Part shown: one piece after another, positions 11,593-22,800 of the stretch
Position numbering within the stretch: position 1 is the stretch's first letter
How the letters are laid out: each line of letters starts with the position of its first letter
Source of the DNA: Aquilaria yunnanensis
Taxonomy: Eukaryota > Streptophyta > Magnoliopsida > Malvales > Thymelaeaceae
Direction: 5' to 3'
Length of the DNA: 64,000 bases
Assembly: GCA_039654915.1 (NCBI GenBank)
Contig: CM077598.1
Coordinates: forward strand, 68,873,041 to 68,937,040
Translations under genes and position numbers: made by a program
Notes under the pieces: model-generated
The model's input: only the letters and a program-made list of their open reading frames with translations
The model's database searches: none
Told to the model about the DNA's origin: nothing

Positions 11593-13522
11593 TTATTTCA
11601 AAGAAATACATAACATGTGTGACACCAAAGAGGTGAAGTACATCCAACATTTACATTCTTCTAAGACCCATTGCTCTAACCTATCGAGCAAATACAAGTG
11701 GTGGCAATGGCTAGTGAGAGGATCTACCACCATCAGGTCTGTAGAAATGTACTCAATCCTAACTTCCCCCTCTTCAATTTCATCCCTCACAAAGTTATAT
11801 TTCATGCTAATGTGCTTGGTTGTTCCATGGTATTTGGGGTCCTTAGTATAAGCCATGGCTGCCATACTATCACTATAGATAGTAATAGGTTTCTCAATAG
11901 AAACCGTAGACTCCAAAATTTTAAGGAAATAACCTAGCCAAAGGGCTTCTTGTACAGCTGAGGCACATGAAACAAATTCAGCCTCCATTGTGGACAATGC
12001 TGTACAAGTTTGCTTCTTACTACACCAAGTAGTAGCCCCACCATTTTGCATGAAAATATAACCAGATGTAGACTTGCTGGAGTCTCTATCTCCTCCCCAA
12101 TCATCATCAGAATAGCCACGTAAACCAAGGTCTTTACCTTGGTAACAAAGCCAATAATCCTTAGTACCTTTGAGGTACCTTAGGATCCTCTTGACACTCT
12201 TCCAATGCTCCAGACCAGGGTTGGAAGAATATCGTGCTAGAACTCCAACCGCTTGATTGATGTCTGGCCTTGTACATAACATGGCATACATCAAGCTACC
12301 AATGGCACTTAGGTAGGGGACCTAAGCCATCTCTTCCTTCTCCTTTGGAGTCTTAGGACATAAGTCCTCTCCAATCTTGCAACCATATGCAAGAGGTGTA
12401 CTCATGGGCTTTGCATTTGTTAAGTTGAACCTTGCAAGAATCTTATCAATATAAGGCTCTTGAGAAAGGGCCAACAGCCTTGCCTTTCTATCCCTCAGGA
12501 TCTTAACCCCTAGGATAAAGGCAGCCTCTCCCATGTCCTTCATGTCAAAGGTGGAAGACAACCATCCCTTGATGGTACTTAACAAAGCAAGCCCATTACT
12601 TGCAATCAAAATATCATCCACATATAGAGTCAATACTGCAAAACTAGACCCAGAAGAGTACAAGTATACACAATGGTCTTCATGCATCATCATAAAGCCA
12701 TAGCTTGTGATTGCATGGTGAAACTTCAAGTACCACTGTCTTGAAGCTTGCTTAAGACCATAGATAGACTTCTTTAGTCTACATACCTTGTCCTCTTGAC
12801 CCTTTGGACAAACCCCTCAGGTTGTCTCATATATATCTCCTCGCTCAAATCACCATTGAGAAAGGCGGTCTTTACATCCATTTGATGTAAATCTAGGTCT
12901 AGATTTGCATGATGGCAAGTAATATCCTGATGGAAGTGAAATTTACAACAGGAGGGAAGGTGTCTTTGAAATCAACACCCTCATTCTGTGTAAAACCCTT
13001 GGCCACCAAACGGGCCTTGTATCTTTCGATACTTCCATCAGAGTTCACCTTGATCTTGAGAACCCACTTGTTCCCAATTGCCTTACGGCCTGGAGGAAGA
13101 TCACTTAGCTCCCAAACCCCATTGAGATGCATTGAATGCAACTTATCCTTCATTGCATTTAGCCACTCTTCCCTCTGTGCACCCTCAAGAGCCTCCTTAA
13201 TGTTACTTGGTTCATCTATCTCAGATGCAACCAAATTTGCCTTACTATCCAAGATCCACCATTCTTTAGGTGGTCCAAATTTCCTCATTGATCTTCTCAA
13301 TGTAGGCTGAGATGGAGGCAACTCATGCTCCATCTTTTGAGGCTCAACATTTTGCTCTTGAGTATCCTCAACTCCCTCTTGAACAAAACCTTCCTCTTGG
13401 AGGTCTTGCTCATGTTGGTCCACAACAACAGGCATTTCTGGAGCCATTGCTCCATGTGGTTGAGGTACTCCCTCTAGAGTAGGTGCATGTGTCCCAGGTC
13501 TTGTGTTCTTGTTTCCCTTCAT
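11593..13522 (-). pseudogene. Copia pol remnant (linker, reverse transcriptase, RNase H)
   Basis: Three minus-strand reading-frame pieces (13522-12899, 12729-12322, 12294-11593) form a Ty1/copia pol downstream part. The first holds the integrase-RT linker and RT start (KARLVAKGFTQ near 12975). The second holds the RT catalytic motif YVDDILIAS (about 12630). The third holds the TRPDI motif, the RNase H active-site region (YSDDDWGGD), the MEAEF motif and the terminal KHISMKYNFVRDEI motif. Stops and frame breaks lie between 12898 and 12730 and at 12322. Gag, protease and most of integrase are missing, so the element is 5'-truncated near 13523. It would have copied element RNA into DNA; as it stands it cannot make a complete protein. 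Lineage within copia is not certain. Confidence 0.9.
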
Positions 13523-14447
13523 TTTTCTTTCAATTCTGTCCAGTAATTTTTGTGTTTTAATTCTCTATTTTAATCCTTTTTCATCTTGTTTCAAGTCTAT
13601 CCCTTTTTATTCCATCCTTGTTCAAGTCTGAAAATCACAAAAAGAACAAAAATAACTCAATCCGTGTTGTCTAGTTTTCTCGGTTTCAAATTGTTTGTTC
13701 CTGATTATTTCTTATCTTTCTGTTTCGTGTCTAGCCTTATTAACCTTTCTTGTTTTCATTGTTTCTAGCATCCTAGAGTCATGAAAACACCAAAAAAAAG
13801 AAGGATCCAAGTTGAGGAAGTTTCGGTATCAAAAGTTGTTTCAAAATTGTGCAAGTTTCAATAGTTTCTTGTTTTGGCCAAATTGAAAACTGACTTTTTA
13901 TCTTTGGCAGCAAGGAACCTCAAGGAGAATGTTGTTTTAGCATCAAAATAGCAAGGAAAAAAACAAAAAAAAAAAAGGAGAAAAAAAAAGAAGAGAAAGA
14001 AAAAGAAAAGAAAGAAGAAAGCTTGCAAAAAAAGAAGTTTTCTCAAAGTGTTGAAAGTTTCGTGCCCAAAACGTATCCCATTGTTTTCTAGCCAAAAAGC
14101 TTTCTTTGTGGTTCTTGTGATTGTCAATTGCAAGAGCTTCCTAGAGTCTTTAAAGCTTGTTTAGCCCACCTCTTTTGGAGTCAAAATAGTTCTTCAAAAA
14201 TTTAAGTTTTCTTGTGTGCTTTGAGTATAGTTTTCTTAGAACTTTTGAGAACTCTTTGAATAGCAATATCTCACTAACAAATTGAGTGTTTTAAGTGTTC
14301 ATATTTTGAGTGAAACATGTGAGGTGAGTGTTTGTGAGGATCTTTGTTATTTTCAGGAGTATGGAGGGCTAGGAGGATAGGAGGACGGAAGTGAGACACA
14401 ATGATGAGCCAACCATGAGAGAGCCTCAAGAAACTCTCAATGGGCTT
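13523..14447. other. Non-coding TE-like stretch
   Basis: No gene is found. The region has T-rich then very A/G-rich sequence (purine tract about 13955-14030) and ends at the LTR starting at 14448. The purine-rich segment before 14440 resembles the leader upstream of gag in plant gypsy elements, read on the plus strand. That is only a resemblance. The 91-residue open frame opposite the purine tract is compositional. Confidence 0.4.
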
Positions 14448-15244
14448 TGATGCGAACCCCAATGGTATAAAGACCATGAAACGTGCCCAAGATATTTTTC
14501 AAGCTCCACAAGACATCAAAGAGACTGGATTTGAAACCCCCACTCCTAATCAACCTGTGATTAGAAACGAGAAGTATAGAACTCCAAGAACACAAGCACA
14601 CTTGTGCACCAAGGCACTCCACAAAGAACCAAAGAGAAAACCTCTCCAAAGAGCAATATTATTTCAAAATTTTTCTATGTGTTTACATCTAGAATATGTG
14701 CCTTTATATAGGCCTAAACTAGGGTTAGAAGCTGGGCAAAATTCGCAGCCTAAATCCCTTAGGAATCCTAGATACAAAGACATAGGAAATCCTAGTCAAA
14801 TTAGGACTCTAGTTCCTAGTTTGAACAAGTTTAATGAATGCAACGTATGCCACTTGTCCAAAACGATTTAAAACTATTCCATAGCCTAAATAACTTCCTA
14901 AATAATGTATCTAAATAGGATTTGAACGAAAATAAAATATAAATACAAGATTAAACCCGAAAACTCCCAAATAGCCTTTTTGGGTGCATTTTGGGCACTT
15001 TAAGGTTCTCTCTTGTATCTTCAGCTCCAAGCTTGAATATTTGAGTTCCAATGGCATGAATCTTCATTTTAGATGTGGTAATGAAGGTCTAGAAAGTTAG
15101 AGCTCAAAAATCCAGCTTGTGGACACAAAATGCAATAAGAACACTTAAGGTGGCTCAAATGGTGCACTTTGAGTGTTGCCCTGGATGTCCTTGTTTTGAG
15201 ACTTGTCTAAGCGCTCCAGAATTGAGTACCCAGCATGTCCATCA
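14448..15244 (-). mobile_element. Gypsy 3' LTR (about 797 bp)
   Basis: On the sense strand it starts TGATGGACATGC at 15244 and ends GGTTCGCATCA at 14448, with 5-bp inverted ends TGATG/CATCA. It lies about 100 bp after the pol stop at 15340. The same LTR occurs at 32262-33256 (direct), 31458-31953 (inverse, truncated) and 2052-2618 (truncated). The start was chosen from the inverted ends and shared homology and could be off by some tens of bases. Confidence 0.65.
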
Positions 15245-15339
15245 CCTTGATATGATGTCTTGAAAGTTCCAGCAACTCCTTGTGAGGTTTCATGGCCATC
15301 CTCTTTGAAGAAGCTTGAAACAAAGGCTTGTAGTGCACT

Positions 15340-17285
15340 TTAGAGCTCCTTAGCTTTCTTCCTTGTCATAGGTCCACTAGAAACCTTCAATGGGTCCTTG
15401 CCTTCTCCATGTGTGCTTTCATTGATCATATCAACTCCCCCCTCCTTAGAAGGATTCATCCATGAATCTACATGTTCAAACAAAGACAAATCAGAAAGAT
15501 TAAAAGTAGCACTCACATTGTACTCACCAGGCAAGTCTAGCATGTATGCATTGTCATTGATCTTCCTAATGACTTGGAATGGACCATATCCTCTTGGATG
15601 AAGCTTAGTCCTTCTTGCAGCTGGAAATCTTTCTTTCCTCATGTGTAACCAAACCCAATCTCCAGGCTCAAACACAACTTTCCTTCGGCCTTGATTGGCT
15701 TTCTTAGCAACTTGTTGATTTTTGTGTTCAATTTGTTGCTTAACCCTCTCATGCAACCTCTTGATGCTCTCAGCTTTCTTACTACCATCCAAACTAGATA
15801 CCTCATGAGTAGGTAATGGTAAAAGATCCAATGGAGTTAAAGGATTAAAACCATAAACATTCTCAAAAGGTGACAAACTAGTAGTAGAATGCATTGATCT
15901 ATTATAAGCAAATTCTACATGAGGCAAACAATCTTCCCAAGCTTTCAAATTTTTACCAATGATAGCCCTAAGCATGGAACCTAAATTCCTATTAGTTACC
16001 TCAGTTTGCCCATCAGTTTGTGGGTGACAAGATGTAGAAAACAAAAGCTTAGTTCCTAGCTTACCCCACAAAGTCCTCCTAAAGTGGCTTAGAAACTTAG
16101 TATCCCTATCCGAAACTATTGTTCTAGGAACACAATGAAGTCTAACAATCTCCTTGAAAAACAATTCAGCCACATGAATAGCATCATCAGTCTTATTGCA
16201 TGGAATAAAATAAGCCATCTTAGAAAACCTATCAACTACAACAAAGATTGAGTCACGGTTTCCCTTAGTCCTAGGCAATCCAACAATGAAGTCCATAGAA
16301 ACATCTACCATGGATGACTAGGTGTAGGAAGTGGTGTGTATAACCCATGTGAAGTGTAAGTGGATTTTGCCTTCCTACATGCAATGCATTGCTCACATAC
16401 CTTCTTCACATCCTTTACCATATTCGGCCAATGGTAATGTTCCTTCAAAGTATGCAAAGTCTTGGCTTGTCCAAAGTGACCCATAAGTCCTCCACAATGA
16501 GCTTCCTTTGTGAGCAATTCCCTCAAAGATGTCTTTGGTATGCACAACCTATTTTCTTTGAAAAGAAAGCCATTAACTTGGTAGAACTTCTCAAAAGCAA
16601 AGTTAGAACACTTAGAATAAATCTCACCGAAATCATCATCACTAACATACAAATCCTTCAAGTGTTCAAAACCCAAAACTTTTGCATCTAAAGCCGAAAG
16701 TAAAGCATACCTTCTTGAAAGTGCATCCGCCACTATATTATCCTTACCTTGCTTGTATTTGATAACATATGGGAATGACTCAATGAATTCTACCCATTTA
16801 GCATGCCTTCTATTCAACTTACCTTGCCCACTAAGAAACTTAAGGGCTTGGTGATCAGTGTGAATCACAAACTCTCTTGGCCACAAATAATGTTGCAAAG
16901 TCTCCAAAGCTCTTACCAAAGCATAGAGCTCCTTGTCATATGTGGGATAGTTCAAGCTAGCTCCATTCAACTTCTCACTAAAGTATGCAATGGGGCAGCC
17001 TCCTTGCATCAACACAGCTCCAATGCCTATACCTGAAGCATCACACTCAACTTCAAAAGTATTAGCAAAGTTAGGCAAAGCTAAAAGTGGTGCATGGCAT
17101 AACTTTTCTTTTAACAACCTGAAAGCATCTTCTTGAGCTTTTCCCCACTTAAATCCCACATTCTTCTTTATAACTTCAGTTAGAGGTGCAGCAATGGTAG
17201 AAAAATTTCTTACAAACCTCCTATAAAAGCTAGCTAACCCATGGAATGATCTCACCTCCGTAATGGATGTTGGCGTCGGCCATTC
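15340..17285 (-). pseudogene. Gypsy chromovirus pol remnant (RT end, RNase H, integrase)
   Basis: Frame 17309-16305 begins in minisatellite code. From about 17285 it gives the RT C-terminal block ([17 protein letters not shown]), RNase H ([16 protein letters not shown], then [10 protein letters not shown] and ADALSRR), and the integrase zinc region ([11 protein letters not shown]). A one-base loss near 16305 shifts to frame 16311-15340. That frame holds the integrase core (SMDFIVGLP, VSDRDTKF, the HPQTDGQTE block) and the GPF/Y module (GYGPFQVIRKI). The C-terminus ends SGPMTRKKAKEL with no classical chromodomain, which recalls CRM/Reina-type chromoviruses. Gag, protease and RT N-terminus are absent, replaced by minisatellite. 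Confidence 0.9.
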
Positions 17286-17913
17286 TTGTTTGGAATGAAA
17301 TGGAAGCATTCACAAGTTATTTCAAATGAAATGGAAACATTGCCGACTGGTTTGGAATGAAATGGAAACATTCACAACTAGTTTGGAATGAAATGGAAAC
17401 TTTCACAACATGTTCGGAATCAAAATGGAAACATTAACAAGTTGTTTCGAATGAAACGGAAACATTCCCAAGTAGTTTCGCATGAAACGATAACATTCAC
17501 AACTAGTTTGGAATGAAATGGAAAACATTCACAACCTATTTTGAATGAACTGGAAACATTCACAACTTGTTTGGAATGAAATGGAAAGATACATAACTTG
17601 TTTGGAATGAAATGGAAACATTCACAACTTGTTTGGAATGAAATGGAAACTTTCACAACTTGTTTGGAATGAAATGGAAACTTTCACAACTTTTTTGGAA
17701 TGAAATGGAAACTCTAACAACTTGTTATGAATGAATTCTAAACATTCACAACTAGTTTGGAATGAAAAGGAAACTTTCACAACTTGTTTGGATTGAAATG
17801 GAAACATTCGCAACTAGTTTGGAATGAAATTGACTCTTTCACAACTTATTTGGAATGAAATGGAAACATTAACAAGTTGTTTCGAATGAAATGGAAACAT
17901 TCCCAAGTAGTTA
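17286..17913 (-). repeat. 31-bp minisatellite, block 4, inside the gypsy element
   Basis: About 20 copies in the opposite orientation to blocks 1-3. The block directly joins the RT part of pol at 17285 and an element internal region at 17914. It occupies the place where gag, protease and RT N-terminus should be. The frames at 17420-17813 are repeat translations. Confidence 0.92.
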
Positions 17914-18576
17914 GAAGCACCAATAGCATGGAATGCTCGTGTATGGAGCTTTAATCTTGTAAAAAACTTGAACCAATATCCAAATGCAATGGTACCTCCA
18001 GGTTCAAAAACAAAGTTAGAAGCAGTTACCACAAAAAATTTGAAAGTTTGCACAATTTTCATCTTAACTCTAGGCATCACTTTAATTGCCTTTGCCATCT
18101 TAAAATCATTATTCCCAAAACTAGAAAAAGTGTTGGAATAATTTACCTTAAGGATGCTGTATGCACTCAAAACAAATGGATGTAAACTCACACAAGTGTT
18201 ATGGTTATTAAAAATTGAAGTTATGCATGTCAAGACAATAGTTTGCATGGGCCATTCAAGCAAACAAGAATTGAACACAATGCGGCCTAAACTAGTAACC
18301 AAACAATGACGCACAAATTTCATAAAAATCCTAAGCATTTTAAATGAAACAAGATTGGAATAGATAGGATTAAGTGAAACCAATTTAGTGGCAAACTTAT
18401 GTTTGCATGTAGATGCACCACAATGCATGAAATTTGTGAATGAAATGTGACACAAAACAAAGGACTCAACATATCTCCTTAAAAGACTGAATTTAAAACC
18501 AGAATTTTCACTTAAAATAAAAACTTTCAGGTTTGGACATAGAGCAAAAGGATCAATGCTCAAAAGTTGTGTAATA
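17914..18576 (-). mobile_element. Unrecognised internal region of the gypsy element, part 2
   Basis: A long minus-strand open frame (18563 to about 17914) with no domain I recognise. It is rich in F, S, N, V and H with hydrophobic stretches, and its end contains FVFEPGGTIAFGYWFKFF. Before the Tat nest was inserted it was continuous with 30600-31457. After removing the nest and one CATGT copy, the two open stretches are in different frames, so one shared protein is not supported without a frameshift. It may be non-coding AT-poor leader or a decayed accessory frame. Confidence 0.4.
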
Positions 18577-18581
18577 CATGT

Positions 18582-18948
18582 TGATGCCCAATGGCTTCAT
18601 CGTTGGTAGTCATGGTGACTGATGGAAGGACTCCTGGAGAGGAAGAACGCCTGGTGGCCGGTTTGCCCAGGGGAGAGTACCTGAGACGTTCAGAAAAAGT
18701 GGGTTAGGAGGTTCCCGGGGTGTTTTTCCGGGGAAGAGCCTTCGACGCCCAAGTCAGTGGTGCTGAGAGAAGGCAGAGGAAATAGCACTGTGGGGCTCAG
18801 TGAACTCGCCTGGTCGTATTTTCTCAGAGTGAGGAGTCAGGATATTTGCCAGCCGTTTGCTAGAGTGTATTCCCTGGCATTTATAGAGGTGTCCAGCCCA
18901 TTCAGATCATGACACGTGTTCGATCGGATGTTCTCTGAATGCCTGGGC
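18582..18948 (-). mobile_element. Tat-type solo LTR, 3' portion (split by Tat-1)
   Basis: On the minus strand this is the last 367 bp of an LTR, ending GGGCATCA at 18582. The first part is at 30114-30594, across the Tat-1 insertion. The whole LTR is about 848 bp and has perfect target duplications CATGT at 18577-18581 and 30595-30599. It is related to, but clearly diverged from, the Tat-1 LTR. Confidence 0.9.
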
Positions 18949-19818
18949 TGATAGCCAAAGGCTATCGCCTCAATCTGGCCGAACACCCTGCCACAACAAT
19001 GGCCAGAAGAACTGGCGCTTCCCGGGAACAGGTGGCATCATGCACCTCGGGAGATAGCCGGAGAGCTCCGAGCCTCGGCACGCCAGTAAAACTTGAGGAC
19101 TCTATTCGCCCCCCAAGGTTGTGAACAGCGCGCCTTCGGAAAAGTGGCACCAGACATTGCTGCCCGAACATGATATCCCCGAAGGCGGAACCCCCTGGAA
19201 CTGGGAACCCCCGAACCGAGGGTATGCTTCCCGAAGAGGCTCTGTCCGAACTAGAGGACGACCTCGCCCAGGGACCTCGGGAGTACGGCAGGAGCATTTA
19301 TGGAAGCATTTAAGGAAGCCTCTGACACGTCCCACCACAGACGTAAAAAGCCGCCCTGACGCGCAGACGCCATCAGAATCACATCATGGCCCGTCTCAGC
19401 ACAAGGCTTAAGGCCATCTGGTTACCAACTATCTGTCCCCTACGCCCAGAAGTTCAGGAACATCTGACCGCACACGTGTCATGATCTGAACGGGCTAGGT
19501 TTTCCTATATATACAGGAAATAAATACTTGACAGGAGGTTGGTTGGCCAGAGATACAGCTCCCACACTCTGAGAAAATACCAGGCGAGACTTTTCTGCCT
19601 TTCTCTTTGGGCTAGTGACTTTCTCCTTTTTCCGGCCACCACTGACTTGGGCGTCGGAGGCTCCCCCCCCCTCGGAAAAACACTCCGGGGGCCTCCTAAC
19701 CCTGTTTACCAGCTTTTCAGGTACTCTCCTGGGGGCGATCCACCTTCCAGGCGTTCTTCCTCCTAGAAGTCTCCTCAACAGTCATCATGACTCACAACGA
19801 TGTGGCCCCAGGCCATCA
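18949..19818 (+). mobile_element. Tat-1 5' LTR (870 bp)
   Basis: TGATAGCCAAAGG...GGCCATCA. A TATATATA box at about 19506-19513 is followed by the expected transcribed part. The primer-binding site follows two bases after the LTR end. Confidence 0.95.
19506..19513 (+). promoter_or_regulatory. TATA box of Tat-1 5' LTR
   Basis: TATATATA about 310 bp before the LTR end. The same box is at about 29799 in the 3' LTR. TATA-type boxes at comparable places occur in the Tat-2 LTR (TATAAATA, 35120) and the solo LTR (5689). Confidence 0.7.
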
Positions 19819-22800
19819 TTTGGCACCGTCTGTGGGAACCCGCTCGCAAATCGCCGTCGTTGAGACTCGGCGTTCTAAGGACAAGGGACTCCCAAGGTCC
19901 TCGTCCGCGCCTGAGATACAACCGGCCGCTGAGCAGACACTCCCAGAGACTTCTACGCCCGAGGAAGACCGCCCTCTGGTAATCACCATGAGCTTCTTGA
20001 GGGACTTTCAGAGCTCGGTCGTTGCTGAAATGACTCAGCAGATCGACCGAAGATGGCCACAGCAGTCACAGGCCCATAAACCCTCCTCATCAGCACGCCC
20101 TTGGGAGAGAAGCACCAAGTCTACATACCGCAGTTCAGGAAGTGGAGAGCCTCGCGGAGAATCATCCACAGAAGATATAGCCCTTGGGAAACGGCCTGTG
20201 GGACAAACCAGGTCCAAGCGACCTAGAGTCTCACAGCGAAGCAGTTCGTCGCCCAAGGCGAGGTCCCTGACCCCTCCGCGCCGAACTCGCTCCCCGAAGA
20301 GGCGCCGTCGATCTCCCTCCCGCGAAAATGGTCCTAGCGCCACTGCACTTATAGAAAGGATATTGGCACGGCTAGACAGAGTGGAGAAGCAAGTGGCCAG
20401 AAAACCCGTTTGGGACAGGCTGTCGGGGGCATTATGCGAAGATGACTCCTCGTTTATTCACGCCGTCGTTGAGGCAGCTATGCCAGGCGACTTCAGAGTG
20501 CCTAGGCTGGAGATCTATGATGGCCGGACTGATCCACAGGCCCATCTGACGAAGTACAAACGGAGCATGATAATGCATGGAGCTGATGACGCTACCATGT
20601 GCAAATGCTTCGAAGTCACCCTCACGGGCCCAGCAACAGCATGGTACAATTCCTTGCCCCCAGCGACTATCACTGAGTTCCAGGACTTGTCCACAGCCTT
20701 CACCCAGCAGTTCATTGGGAGCAGGCCGACGGCCAAAATGCCTGTACAGATGTTCGACATAGAGCAGAGAAACGGAGAGACAATCCGAGACTATTTCGAA
20801 CGATTCAACAGGGAAGCACTCAGCGTCCCGGACTTCCGGCCCGAAATCCGCATCCTCGCTATGACACGGGGCCTTCGGCGTGACTCACAGCTGTTGTACG
20901 AGTTCTCAAAGGACCCCCCGGAGACCCTCGGAGAATTTTACCGAAGGGCAGAGCAGCACATGACAGCCGAGGAATTGAGGATGGCAGGGCCGAAGTCTGA
21001 TCATCACCACACCGAAGGGTCCAGTCAGCAAGCTCGGCATCTTTCTGAACACACAGGCCGACCACGACGAATGCGAGGAAGGAAACCTCAAAGTTTCACG
21101 CCCTTGAGCACGACACGGACCAACATTCTCATGGAGCTGGAAAGGCAAGGGACGCAGATTTGGCGGCCAAAGGCGATGGCCGCCGATAATAAGAAGAATG
21201 CCAAGAAGTTCTGCCAGTTTCATCGCGACCACGGTCATGACACCGAAGACTGCTTCCAGCTGAAGAAGTACATAGAGTCGCTGATCAAACAGGGCCAACT
21301 TCGCAAATACCTGTGGATGCCCTCCCCAAAAGGCAGAAAAGAGGAGGAAGAGGGGGCCGAAAACGAGGACTATGACTCCGACAGGCGGAGAAACAGAAGT
21401 CAAAAAAGGCGCCTTCCACCTCCAGTAGGGGTCATCCAAACCATCACCACGGGGCTCCCATCCTCGGAAAGAAAGCGGAAGGCCAGAGAAATTGTAGTTA
21501 TGGAGTATCAAAGTCCATCAAAGAAACTGGCTCACAAAGATGGCTTCACCGTCGTCTTCCCCCACGACGACCCGCTGCTGATAATGGCGAGAATAGGGAA
21601 TTGGGACGTCAAGAGAGTGTTGCTTGATGATGGCTCAAATGCTGACGTCCTATTCTCGCACTTACTGCCGAGCTTGGGCATCTCCAACAGCGAGCTTAAA
21701 CCTGTCACCACGCCCACCTTCGGCGTTGGGCCATCCGAACTAGCCGTCCTCGGATGGATCGACCTCCCCTTGATGATGAAAGGCACTTCGGTAGACGGAG
21801 TAGCTGAGTTGTACGCGTCCACAATGGCAAGATTCATCGTCATGGACGTCCCGTCTTCGTACAACGCCATCCTTGGAAGGCAGACTCAGGGGAACCTGCA
21901 CATTCGCCCCGATGTGAAGTACTTGACTGTCACATTCGCCACCAAGGATGGAGATGCAGAGGTCTTCATCGACCAAGCCGAGGTAAGAAAGGTGTTTGTA
22001 AAAGCACGAAAGGCTCCGGCAAACAACTCTACACAAACGGTGGAGGCAAAGGCGTAAGAGAAAGGCAAAGAAGGACATCCTGCAGAAGTAGAAACGGAAG
22101 CAGTAGGTCTTGTCCCAGGACAATCTACCCGAATAGGGAAGAGCTTGGCCAAAGGTGACAAGGAAAATCTTGTATCCTTTCTGCTGAAAAATAAAGATCT
22201 GTTTGCCTACTCGCCGAAAGACATGCCAGGAGTGAACCCTGGCATAATACAGCACAGCCTCAAAGTAAGCCCGGAAGCAAAACCTATCAGGCAAAAGAAA
22301 CGAAGCATCTTAGCCCACAAAAGCAACTTCCTGAAAACCGAAGTCCAGCGCCTATTGGATGCTGAAGTTATTAGAGAGGTAAAATACCCCGAATGGTTAA
22401 GCAACGTGGTCATCGCCAGAAAAGAAGGTAGCAGCAAACTCCGGATGTGCATTGATTTCAGAAACTTCAACGATGCTTACCCGAAAGACTCATTTCCCCT
22501 CCCGCCAATAGATCAACTGGTAGATTCAACGGCCGAATACGGGCTCCTGAGCTTCCTAGATGCCTTCAGCGGCTACCATCAGATAAGGATGGACCCCGAA
22601 GATGAAGAGAAAACTGCCTTCATCACCGAGGGAGGAACGTACTGCTATGTCAGAATGCCCTTCGGGCTCAAAAATGCAGGAGCCACCTACCAGAGAATGA
22701 TGAGACTGATGAACAAGGTCTTCAAGGACCAAATGGGGAGAAACATGAAGGTATATGTTGATGATATGATAGTCAAAAGCAAGCTGCCCGGCTACCACGT

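Noticed and set aside
13858..14133. 91-residue ORF on the minus strand
   Set aside because: It is dominated by a purine/pyrimidine tract giving an F-rich run and has no domain.
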